Shown here in pieces: positions 7,328 to 14,416 of a stretch of 17,027 bases of DNA; within the stretch, counting starts at the first letter, position 1; each line of letters begins with the position of its first letter. The stretch comes from an uncultured Rivibacter sp. (GTDB lineage Bacteria; Pseudomonadota; Gammaproteobacteria; Burkholderiales; Burkholderiaceae). The notes under the pieces are model-generated. The model was not told where the DNA came from. It was given only the letters and a program-made list of their open reading frames with translations, and made no database searches. The position numbers and the translations under genes were made by a program. The stretch is from positions 1-17,027 of the forward strand of contig CAMLNA010000094.1 of the NCBI GenBank assembly GCA_946481025.1, in the 5' to 3' direction.

Positions 7328-7358
7328 AGCGCGACACCACGAACCCAGCTCCGTGCCG

Positions 7359-7928
7359 ATGCACCCCCCGACCACCATGCCGCTGCTTGCCATGACCCTG
7401 CTCGCCATGCTGCTGTGTGCCGCCGTCGCCACGGACCTGCGTTCGCGCCGCATTCCCAACCTCCTCGTGCTCACCGGCCTCGTGATGGCGTTCTCGCTGC
7501 ACGCGCTGGCGCTGGCAGGCAACACCGCCCCGCTGGCCGGTCCGCAATGGTGGGCCCCGCTGGCCGGCTGCCTCGCAGGCCTGGCGGTGCTGATGCCGCT
7601 GCACCTGATGCGCGCCTGCGGTGCCGGCGACGTGAAGCTCCTGGCCATGGTGGGCGCCTTCGTCGGCACGAAGGGGGTGCTCGTCGCGGCGCTGTACACG
7701 CTGCTGGCCGGCGGCCTGCTGTCGATGCTGTTCATGCTGGGCCGCGGGGTCGCCGCGCAGACGCTCACCAACGTGCGGTTCCTGCTGGTGGACTGGATGG
7801 CGCGGGCCCGAGGCGGCCGCGTCGCGCAGTTCGCGCCGCTGGAACGCACCGCAGCGCGGCTGCCCTATGCCGTGGCCATCGCGCTGGGCACGGCCGCATC
7901 GATGCTGTGGCCGCTGGCGCAGCGCTAA
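7359..7928 (+). CDS. cpaA: Prepilin peptidase CpaA/TadV (A24 family)
   Basis: This is an inner-membrane aspartic peptidase that removes the leader of Flp prepilins and TadE-like pseudopilins after the conserved glycine. From the ATG at 7359 it has 189 residues; GTG 7353 and ATG 7377 are other possible starts, and none has a clear Shine-Dalgarno sequence. The two catalytic aspartates are visible in ATDLRSRRIPN near the end of the first helix and in GAGDVKLLAMVGAF, the GxGD motif. Several hydrophobic helices follow. There is no N-terminal methylase domain of the PilD type, as is normal for the CpaA/TadV branch. It lies 3' of two substrate pilins and 17 nt upstream of the AAA ATPase gene. Confidence 0.92.
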   Translation: MHPPTTMPLLAMTLLAMLLCAAVATDLRSRRIPNLLVLTGLVMAFSLHALALAGNTAPLAGPQWWAPLAGCLAGLAVLMPLHLMRACGAGDVKLLAMVGAFVGTKGVLVAALYTLLAGGLLSMLFMLGRGVAAQTLTNVRFLLVDWMARARGGRVAQFAPLERTAARLPYAVAIALGTAASMLWPLAQR

Positions 7929-7945
7929 GCCGGAGACCCGACACC

Positions 7946-9307
7946 ATGAGCCTGTTCCAGTTCCCACGCCACAACCACTCGGCCGCGCAGCTGAACGCGA
8001 CGCGCTCGGCCCTGCCGCGCGCGCCGCAGACGCCCGAAGAGACCGGCCTGTCGTCCACCTTCCTCGTGGAACTCGTGGCCAAGGTGATGTACCAGCAAGG
8101 CCTCACGCGGCTGACCGATCTTTCGAGCCACCTGTGCCTGGCCGGCACGGTGGTCGAGGCGGTGTGCCAGTTCATGCGGCGCGAGACGCTGCTCGAGGTC
8201 TCTCGCCGCGGCCAGCACGAGGCCGACGTGCAGTTCGACCTCACGCAGCACGGCCGCGTGCGCGCCGCCGAATGGCTGGCCCGCAACTCCTATACCGGCG
8301 CCGCCCCCGTGCCGCTGGCGGTCTACACCGAGCGCGTGCGCGCGCAGTCGGTGGTGCGCCAGGCGATCACCGATGCGCAGATGCGAGCGACCTTCGCCGA
8401 CCTCGTGGTGCCCGCGGGCCTCGTCGACCAGATCGGCACCGCCATCAACTCCGCGCGGCCCATGCTGCTGTACGGCCCCGCCGGTTCGGGCAAGACCTAC
8501 CTGGCCGAGCAGCTGCGCCGGCTGCTGGGCGGCGCGGTGGCCATCCCGCACGCGATCACGGTGCACGGCGAGGTGATCCGCGTGTTCGACGCGCAGTGCC
8601 ACCACGTGATCGCCGACGACTCGCAGCCGCGCTCCGCGCTCGACAACCGTGACCGGCCCGACGCGCGCTGGCTGCTGTGCGACCGGCCGTGCGTCGTGTC
8701 GGGCGGCGAACTCACGCTCGAGATGCTGGACCTGAGCTTCGACTCGCGTGCCGGCTACTACGAGGCGCCTCCGCACTTCAAGGCGAACAACGGCATCTTC
8801 ATCGTCGACGACCTGGGGCGCCAGGTCATCACGCCTCGCCAGCTGATGAACCGCTGGGTCGTGCCCATGGAGCGCCGCCACGACCACCTGATGCTGCGCA
8901 ACGGCGGCAAGTTCACCATCCCCTTCGACATGGTGCTGGTGTTCTCGTCGAACCTCACGCCTGCGCAGCTGGAAGACCCGGCCTTCCTGCGCCGCATCGG
9001 CAGCAAGATCGCCATCGGCGCGGTGGACCTGCCCGAGTACGAGGAGATCTTCCGCCGCGTCTGCGAGGCCGAAGGCATCGAATACCTGCCGCAGGCCTTC
9101 GAGCTGCTGGTGAAGACCTATCACCGCGGGCGCGGGCGGCCGCTGCTCGCCTGCTACCCGCGCGACCTGCTGCAGCTCATCGCCAGCCGCTCGCGTTATC
9201 TCGGCGTGGCGCCCCTGCTGTCGCACGAGCTCATCGACTGGGCCTGGCAGGCCTATTTCGGCAACGAGGCGCTGATCGAAGGCGCTTCCAACCAACACCA
9301 ACGCTAG
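7946..9307 (+). CDS. AAA ATPase with N-terminal winged-helix-like domain, Tad-associated
   Basis: This 453-residue protein is of no named Tad family. The N-terminal part (about 36-115) looks like a winged helix (FLVELVAKVMYQQGLTRLTD...VSRRG...FDLTQHGRVRAAEWL), then a VPLAVYTERVRAQ linker. The AAA module has Walker A GPAGSGKT at 177-184, Walker B GIFIVDDLGRQ at 283-293, sensor-1-like VFSSN at 332-336 and paired arginines R349-R350 in FLRRIGSK as possible arginine finger. A helical lid-like region follows at about 360-440. A GGAGA sequence is 9 nt before the ATG, and the stop is only 9 nt from cpaB. I recall similar ATPases in other bacterial Tad loci, but I know of no assigned function. Being inside the operon suggests a role in assembly or regulation. 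It is distinct from the motor CpaF and from CpaE. Confidence 0.85.
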   Translation: MSLFQFPRHNHSAAQLNATRSALPRAPQTPEETGLSSTFLVELVAKVMYQQGLTRLTDLSSHLCLAGTVVEAVCQFMRRETLLEVSRRGQHEADVQFDLTQHGRVRAAEWLARNSYTGAAPVPLAVYTERVRAQSVVRQAITDAQMRATFADLVVPAGLVDQIGTAINSARPMLLYGPAGSGKTYLAEQLRRLLGGAVAIPHAITVHGEVIRVFDAQCHHVIADDSQPRSALDNRDRPDARWLLCDRPCVVSGGELTLEMLDLSFDSRAGYYEAPPHFKANNGIFIVDDLGRQVITPRQLMNRWVVPMERRHDHLMLRNGGKFTIPFDMVLVFSSNLTPAQLEDPAFLRRIGSKIAIGAVDLPEYEEIFRRVCEAEGIEYLPQAFELLVKTYHRGRGRPLLACYPRDLLQLIASRSRYLGVAPLLSHELIDWAWQAYFGNEALIEGASNQHQR

Positions 9308-9316
9308 GAGACCACC

Positions 9317-10198
9317 ATGAGATCCCGTGGCATCTTGATGCTCTTCATCGCCGCGCTGGCCGGCCTGGTGGCCGTGGGGCTGGCCGCGCGCTGGATGCAG
9401 AACCAGGGCGGCGACAAGGGCCGCATCGCGGTGGCCAACACCGACATCGAGCTGGGCGGGCGCATCTCGCCCGAGATGGTGCGCCTGGTCGACTGGCCGC
9501 AGGGCAGCGTGCCGGTCGGCGCGTTCAGCGATGCCGGCAAGCTCGAGGGCCGCGTGGTCATGGTGGCCATGCAGCGCGGCGAGCCCCTCACCGAAGGCCG
9601 GCTCGCGCCAGTGGGCACCAAGGGCGGCCTGTCGGCCGTGGTGCCGGCCGGCAAGCGCGCGATGACCGTGCGGGTGAACGACGTGGTGGGCGTGGCGGGC
9701 TTCGCGCTGCCGGGCACCTACGTCGACGTGATGGTCAACACCCAGGAAGAGGGCAGCCGGCGCAACGACAAGGATCACGCGATCTCCAAGATCGTGCTGG
9801 AGCGGATCCTGGTGCTGGCCGTGGCGCAGGAGGCCGACCGCGACGCGACCAAGCCCAAGGTCGTGAACGCGGTCACCCTGGAAGTGACGCCCACCCAGGC
9901 CGAGATGCTGGACCTCGCACGCAGCGTAGGCAGCCTGTCGCTGGTGCTGCGCAACCAGACCGAGGACAAGCCCGCCGAAACCGCCGGCATCACCAAGTCC
10001 GAGCTGCTCGGCCAGGCCAAGGTGGCCCCCGAGCCGGTGCAGCCCCCGCCCGCCGCGCCCAAGCCCGGGCCGGCCCGCCGCGCCGCGCCGCGCCCCGCGC
10101 CCGTCGTGCCGGTGGCCGCCACCGTGCCGGCGGTGGCCGACGCGAGCCGCTGTGTCGAAGTGATCCGCGGCCTGTCCAAGGTCAACGAGTGCTTCTGA
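9317..10198 (+). CDS. cpaB: Flp pilus assembly protein CpaB/RcpC
   Basis: This 293-residue periplasmic protein is anchored by one N-terminal helix (about 5-24) and helps stabilise the secretin channel. A SAF-like domain lies at about 36-100 (VANTDIELGGRISPEMVRLVDWP) and the CpaB/RcpC domain at about 105-215 (RAMTVRVNDVVGVAGFALPGTYVDVMV). A Pro/Ala-rich linker at 238-275 leads to a C-terminal VEVIRG motif at 280-285, common in this family. C279 and C292 flank that motif and could form a disulfide. The ATG is preceded by AGGAG with good spacing. It lies 9 nt after the AAA gene and 38 nt before cpaC. Confidence 0.93.
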   Translation: MRSRGILMLFIAALAGLVAVGLAARWMQNQGGDKGRIAVANTDIELGGRISPEMVRLVDWPQGSVPVGAFSDAGKLEGRVVMVAMQRGEPLTEGRLAPVGTKGGLSAVVPAGKRAMTVRVNDVVGVAGFALPGTYVDVMVNTQEEGSRRNDKDHAISKIVLERILVLAVAQEADRDATKPKVVNAVTLEVTPTQAEMLDLARSVGSLSLVLRNQTEDKPAETAGITKSELLGQAKVAPEPVQPPPAAPKPGPARRAAPRPAPVVPVAATVPAVADASRCVEVIRGLSKVNECF

Positions 10199-10236
10199 GC
10201 GAGCAACACCCACAACCACACCACGGGAGAACGCCG

Positions 10237-11934
10237 ATGCGTCGCCTGTCTACTTCGACCCTGGCCCCGCGCCACGTGGCGCTGGCCATCGGCCTGGCCC
10301 TGCAGACCTGGGCTGCCGTCGCCCAACCCGCCCGGGTGCAGCCCGCCAAGGCCGCGGCGCCGGCTCCCGCCGCATCGGGCAGCCCGCTGTGCACGCGGGT
10401 GGACATCGCGCCGATGGTGCACATCCCGGTGGGCAAGTCCACGGTGATCCGCCCCGCGTCGCCGGTGGCGCGCATCCTGCTCGGCAACCCCGAGAACGCC
10501 CGTGCCGCGCGGCCGGCCGAAACGCCCGAGGGCAAGAAGGACGAAGGCGTGAAGGCCCCGGCCATCGACACCCGCCCGGGCGTGGCCGACGTCGACGTGC
10601 TGCTGCTGGCCCCCACCGAGGTCTACCTGCTGGGCAAGACGATCGGCTCCACCAACGTGGTGATGCTCGACCGCAGCGGCACCTGCACCGCCTTCGACGT
10701 GGTGGTGGGCATGGACACGTCGGCCCTGCAGGCGGTGATCGCCCAGCTGCTGCCCAACGAAAAGGACGTGAAGGTCACCGCGGCCTTCGACTCGCTGGTG
10801 CTGTCGGGCATGGTGAGCGACAGCGAGGCGCTGGCCCGCGTGACCGATCTCGCCAATGCCTACGTGCGCGGCCGCGGCGAAGGCAGCAGCGAACGCAGCA
10901 CCCGGGTGGTCAACATGCTGGAGGTGGGCGCACCGCAGCAGGTGATGCTCGAGGTGAAGGTGGCCGAGATCTCCAAGGCCCTGCTCGACAAGTTCGGCAT
11001 CGACTTCGCCCGCGCCTACGTACCCTCCGACGGCTCGTTCATGCGCTACCTGTCGGGCATCTTCGGCGGCGCCTCCGGGCTCACCGGCGCGATCTCGGGC
11101 ACGCAAGGCGCTCTCACCGGCGGCGGCGTCATCGGCTCGGCCAGCAACGGCCAGTCGACCAGCGGCTACACCGGCCAGGCCGGCAACGCCAGCTTCGGGC
11201 AGACGCCGCAGATCCCGCTGGCCGTGGGCAAGAACGTCACGCAGGTCACGCTCAACATGCAGAAGACCGACGGCCTGGTGAAGGTGCTGGCCGAGCCCAC
11301 GGTGATGGCCATCAGCGGCCAGACCGGCAGCTTCCTGGCCGGCGGCAAGATCTTCATCCCGGTGGCGCAGACCGATGGCGGCGGCAGCCGCACCATCTCG
11401 CTCGAGGAGAAGGAGTTCGGCGTGTCGGTGAAGTTCACGCCGACGGTGCTGGGCAGCGGGCGCATCAACCTGCGCGTGCGGCCCGAGGTCTCGGAGCTCA
11501 ACAGCGCCGGCGTCACCATCACCGGCGGCGGCCTGAGCGCGGTGCTGCCCTCGTTCACCTCGCGCAAGGCCGAGACCACGGTGCAGCTGATGGACGGCCA
11601 GAGCTTCGCGATCGGCGGGCTCATCAAGAACAACACGACCACCAACGTCAAGGCCTTCCCCTTCCTGGGCGAGCTGCCCATCGTGGGCGCGCTGTTCCGC
11701 AGCACCGAGTTCCAGACCGACCGGTCGGAGCTGGTGTTCGTGATCACGCCGCGGCTCGTAAAGCCGCTGCCGCCCGACTACCGGCTGCCCACCGACGGCT
11801 ACACGCCGCCCAGCCGCAGCGAGCTCATCCTGGACGGCAAGCTCGAAGGCCGGCGCAGCGGCAGTGAAGCGCCCCCGAAAGAACCGCGTGCCGCCGGAGC
11901 CGGCGGCTTCGACACCACCAAGGAGACCCAGTGA
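10237..11934 (+). CDS. cpaC: Tad pilus secretin CpaC/RcpA
   Basis: This is an outer-membrane secretin of 565 residues through which the Flp pilus leaves the cell. A signal peptide ends at about residue 29-30 (TWAAVAQ), followed by a Pro/Ala-rich stretch. The N-terminal pilus domain (about 53-160) includes VPVGKSTVI, LLGNPE and VYLLGKTIGSTNVVMLDRSG. A BON-like domain follows at about 165-230, then the secretin domain at about 235-507 with VMLEVKVAEISK, LAEPTVMAISGQTGSFLAGG, GVSVKFTPTV and LVFVITPRLVKP. A Gly/Ser-rich stretch lies at about 273-325. A linker of about 30 residues (87-115) splits the usual GNPE-xADV motif. C52 and C150 bracket the N-domain. GGGAGA at 10225-10230 supports the chosen ATG. 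The C-terminal tail after 510 is low in structure. The stop overlaps the lipoprotein start as TGATG. Confidence 0.94.
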   Translation: MRRLSTSTLAPRHVALAIGLALQTWAAVAQPARVQPAKAAAPAPAASGSPLCTRVDIAPMVHIPVGKSTVIRPASPVARILLGNPENARAARPAETPEGKKDEGVKAPAIDTRPGVADVDVLLLAPTEVYLLGKTIGSTNVVMLDRSGTCTAFDVVVGMDTSALQAVIAQLLPNEKDVKVTAAFDSLVLSGMVSDSEALARVTDLANAYVRGRGEGSSERSTRVVNMLEVGAPQQVMLEVKVAEISKALLDKFGIDFARAYVPSDGSFMRYLSGIFGGASGLTGAISGTQGALTGGGVIGSASNGQSTSGYTGQAGNASFGQTPQIPLAVGKNVTQVTLNMQKTDGLVKVLAEPTVMAISGQTGSFLAGGKIFIPVAQTDGGGSRTISLEEKEFGVSVKFTPTVLGSGRINLRVRPEVSELNSAGVTITGGGLSAVLPSFTSRKAETTVQLMDGQSFAIGGLIKNNTTTNVKAFPFLGELPIVGALFRSTEFQTDRSELVFVITPRLVKPLPPDYRLPTDGYTPPSRSELILDGKLEGRRSGSEAPPKEPRAAGAGGFDTTKETQ

Positions 11935-12230
11935 TGCGTGCCCAAACATCGATCGCCGCGGCCGCTGCCGCACTGGCCGTGAGCCTGGCACTGGGCGGCT
12001 GCGCCGCCACCGCCTCGCCCGAGTACGACGCCCGCTTCGGCGACAGCGCCCGCGCCATGAAGGCCCAGCAGCTTTTCGATCCCGCCGCGCCGCAGCGCCA
12101 TGCGCAGCAGACGCCGCGCAGCGACGGCCGCACCGTGGCCGAGGCGGGCGCGCGCCATGTGGACACCTACCGCAGGCCGCCGCCGGCCAACGTCATCAAC
12201 ATCGGCGTGGGTGGCGGCAGCAGCCGCTGA
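11934..12230 (+). CDS. Small lipoprotein of the Tad locus
   Basis: This predicted outer-membrane lipoprotein has 98 residues. The N-terminus has an Ala-rich hydrophobic signal and a lipobox LALGGC with C23 as lipidated cysteine; the residues after it (AATA) do not include the Asp that retains lipoproteins in the inner membrane. The mature part is about 76 residues, polar, with AQQLFDP in the middle and a glycine-rich end (VINIGVGGGSSR). It overlaps the secretin stop (TGATG); a GTG at 11931 is a less likely start. Its position directly after the secretin gene suggests a pilotin or secretin partner similar in role to CpaD/RcpB, but it is much shorter than CpaD and I cannot assign it to that family. 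Confidence 0.8.
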   Translation: MRAQTSIAAAAAALAVSLALGGCAATASPEYDARFGDSARAMKAQQLFDPAAPQRHAQQTPRSDGRTVAEAGARHVDTYRRPPPANVINIGVGGGSSR

Positions 12231-12247
12231 GCGACGGGAGGCTCGAC

Positions 12248-13498
12248 ATGGACCGCCGCCTGCACCGCCTCGCCACGCCGCGCCGCGCGCAGCAGCGCGG
12301 CGGCGTGGCCATCATCGTCGGCCTGGCCATGGCCGTGCTCACCGGCTTCGCGGGCCTCGCGCTCGACGGCGGCCGGCTGTACGTCAACAAGACCGAGCTG
12401 CAGAACGCCGCCGATGCCTGCGCGCTGGCCGGCGCCTACGAGCTCACCGCCACGCCTGACATCACGCAGGCCAGCTTCGAGCAGGCCGAGAACGCGGCCC
12501 TCACCGTGGCCGCGCGCAACCGCGTGGGCTTCCAGGCCGGCCTCATCGACACGCAGGACGTCACGGTGGTGTTCGGCACCGAGCTGGCGGGCGGGGCCTG
12601 GCTGCCCGCCGCGTCCAACCCGCCGGGCGATGCGCGCTACATCCGCTGCACCATCGAAGAGACGGGCATCACGCCGTGGTTCATGCAGGTGCTCGGCATG
12701 GGCGAGCAGACCGTGCGCGCGGCCGCCACCGCGACGCTGGAGCATGCGCAGACCGCCTGCGCCATCCCGCTGGGCATGTGCCGCCAGGGCCCCGCGCCCG
12801 GCTTCGGGCTGGTGAAGGGGCAGTGGTACGACGGCAAGTTCGACGCCGGCGGCGGCGCCACCGGCAGCTTCAACTGGATCGACTTCTCGCCTCCCGCGGG
12901 TGGCGCGAGCGAGCTGGGCGAGCTGCTGCGCGGCAACGGCGCCTGCGAGCTCAACATCACCCACCCGGTGGGCGAGCCCGGCAACATGGGCAACGCCGCG
13001 GCGCGCGCCTGGAATACCCGCTTCGGCCTGTATTCGGGGTCGGACAACGTGCACAACGCGCCGCCCGACTACACCGGCTACAGCTACACGAGCCAGAACT
13101 GGCCCTCGCGCAGCAACGCGATCGACGACTTCATCGCACGGCGCACCGCCGGCGCCAACTACGGCAGCAACGTGCAGGCCGGCAACGCGCTCACCGGCCT
13201 GTCGATCAGCAACTCGTACAACCCGGTGACGCCCACCAGTTCGCACCGCCAGTACGGCGCGAACCGCCGGCTCGCGGTGGCGCCCATCGTCAACTGCTCC
13301 AGCTGGGGCTCGAGCCAGACGGTGCCCATCGAGGCCTGGGCCTGCGTGCTGATGCTGCACCCCATCAGCCACCCGTCGGACGTCGTCTACATGGAATTCG
13401 AGGGCCTTGCCGACGACCCTTCGAGCCCGTGCGCCACCTCGGGCGTGGTGGGCGGCGCGGGCAGCGCGGGGCCGCTGGTGCCGGGGTTGGTGCAATGA
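12248..13498 (+). CDS. tadG: TadG-like pilus assembly protein
   Basis: This 416-residue protein is anchored by one N-terminal helix in a TadG-type start: RGGVAIIVGLAMAVLTGFAGLALDGGRLYVNKTELQ and AADACALAGA, seen at about 17-63. Unlike the TadE proteins it has no Glu at +5 after the glycine, so prepilin cleavage is doubtful. The exported part (about 65-416) is rich in Gly, Ser, Asn and aromatic residues and carries seven cysteines (C134, C171, C178, C233, C350, C366, C395), which could form disulfides. I see no clear von Willebrand A motif (DxSxS). GGGAGG precedes the ATG, 17 nt after the lipoprotein gene. The stop overlaps the first tadE start (ATGA). A surface or periplasmic role in pilus assembly is inferred from family and position. 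Confidence 0.82.
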   Translation: MDRRLHRLATPRRAQQRGGVAIIVGLAMAVLTGFAGLALDGGRLYVNKTELQNAADACALAGAYELTATPDITQASFEQAENAALTVAARNRVGFQAGLIDTQDVTVVFGTELAGGAWLPAASNPPGDARYIRCTIEETGITPWFMQVLGMGEQTVRAAATATLEHAQTACAIPLGMCRQGPAPGFGLVKGQWYDGKFDAGGGATGSFNWIDFSPPAGGASELGELLRGNGACELNITHPVGEPGNMGNAAARAWNTRFGLYSGSDNVHNAPPDYTGYSYTSQNWPSRSNAIDDFIARRTAGANYGSNVQAGNALTGLSISNSYNPVTPTSSHRQYGANRRLAVAPIVNCSSWGSSQTVPIEAWACVLMLHPISHPSDVVYMEFEGLADDPSSPCATSGVVGGAGSAGPLVPGLVQ

Positions 13499-13956
13499 AG
13501 CTCCGGCAGCGTACCCAACGCTCGCGCGGCGTCGCCGCGGTGGAGCTGGCCATCACCCTCGTGCCCCTGCTCATGGTGGCGCTGGGCGTCACCGAATACG
13601 GCCGCGCCATCTACACCTACAACACGCTGGACAAGGCGGTGCGCGACGCGGCGCGCCACCTCACCACGGTGGTGCCCACCAACCCGAACCCGAAGGGCGA
13701 TGCGCGCAACCTGGTGCTGTACGGCAACGTCGAAGGCACCGGGCCCTTGCTGGCGCCGGGGCTCGACGCCTCGATGGTGGTGATCGACGACGCCGCCAGC
13801 GACCCCGCCGGCCACACCATCAGCACCGGCACGGGAACCATCAACCTGGTGACGGTGCGCATCGTCGGCTACCAGCACGACTCGGTCGTCACCTACGTGG
13901 CCCCCGCCACGCTGAACTTCGGCGCCATCAGCGTCACGATGAGGTCGCACCTATGA
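13495..13956 (+). CDS. tadE: TadE-like pseudopilin, first copy
   Basis: This 153-residue minor pilin-like protein has a basic leader (MKLRQRTQRSRG), predicted cleavage after G12, then VAAVELAITLVPLLMVALG with Glu at +5, the TadE/pseudopilin signature. The following segment EYGRAIYTYNTLDKAVRDAARH at about 34-55 is typical of TadE. The C-terminal part (about 90-153) is predicted beta-rich and ends in ISVTMRSHL. It starts by ATGA overlap with the TadG-like gene and ends by ATGA overlap with the second tadE, so translation is coupled. CpaA is the expected processing enzyme. Its precise part in the filament is not established by sequence; a priming or tip role is inference. Confidence 0.88.
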   Translation: MKLRQRTQRSRGVAAVELAITLVPLLMVALGVTEYGRAIYTYNTLDKAVRDAARHLTTVVPTNPNPKGDARNLVLYGNVEGTGPLLAPGLDASMVVIDDAASDPAGHTISTGTGTINLVTVRIVGYQHDSVVTYVAPATLNFGAISVTMRSHL

Positions 13957-14399
13957 ATCCCACTGCCTGCAGGAAGTCGCAGCGCGGCGTTGCCGCGGTC
14001 GAGTTCGCCATCGTCGGCGCGCTGTTCTTCATGGTGCTGCTGGGGGCCATGGAAATGGCGCGCCTGCTGTGGACCTGGAACGCCGCGGGCGAAGCCACGC
14101 GGCTGGGCGCGCGGCTCGCGGTGGTGTGCGACAAGGACGACCCCATCATCAAGGCGCGCATGCGCCAGATGCTGGCCGCACTCGACAACTCGCACATCAC
14201 GATCGACTACCTCAACCCGGGCCAGCCGGTGAACTCGTGCACCCCGTCGACCTGCAAGTCCGTGCGCGTCACGCTCGCCGGCTACACGCACCAGCCCATC
14301 ATTCCCTTCGCGGCCCTGTCGGTGCCGATCCCGCCGTTCCAGACCACCCTGCCCAAGGAATTCATGCAGAGCGCGGGCAACCCCGTCTGTGCCGCCTGA
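13953..14399 (+). CDS. tadE: TadE-like pseudopilin, second copy (TadE/TadF type)
   Basis: This 148-residue protein has leader MNPTACRKSQRG, cleavage after G12 and VAAVEFAIVGALFFMVLLG with Glu at +5. The segment EMARLLWTWNAAGEATRLGARLAV follows, as in TadE. Unlike the first copy, the mature part carries four cysteines: C59, the close pair C96 and C101, and C146 near the end; disulfides in the periplasm are plausible. It may be the TadF counterpart of the pair. The start overlaps the first copy (ATGA). The stop lies 17 nt before the preferred CpaE start. Confidence 0.87.
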   Translation: MNPTACRKSQRGVAAVEFAIVGALFFMVLLGAMEMARLLWTWNAAGEATRLGARLAVVCDKDDPIIKARMRQMLAALDNSHITIDYLNPGQPVNSCTPSTCKSVRVTLAGYTHQPIIPFAALSVPIPPFQTTLPKEFMQSAGNPVCAA

Positions 14400-14405
14400 T
14401 GTTTG

Positions 14406-14411
14406 AAAGAG
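14406..14411 (+). promoter_or_regulatory. Ribosome binding site that decides the cpaE start
   Basis: AAAGAG lies 5 nt before the ATG at 14417. The earlier in-frame ATG at 14399, which overlaps the preceding stop as TGATG, has no purine-rich sequence upstream. I therefore prefer 14417, which also gives the protein start [10 protein letters not shown] expected for a receiver-like fold. Confidence 0.5.
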
Positions 14412-14416
14412 CCGCC

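Noticed and set aside
7925..10219. Very long open frame on the minus strand (764 codons) opposite the AAA ATPase and cpaB genes
   Set aside because: High-GC shadow. The translation is rich in His, Arg, Gly and Gln with no domain, and the + strand has intact motifs of known families throughout.
9775..11991. Long minus-strand open frame (738 codons) opposite the secretin gene
   Set aside because: Same low-complexity composition; the secretin, with all its motifs, is on the + strand.
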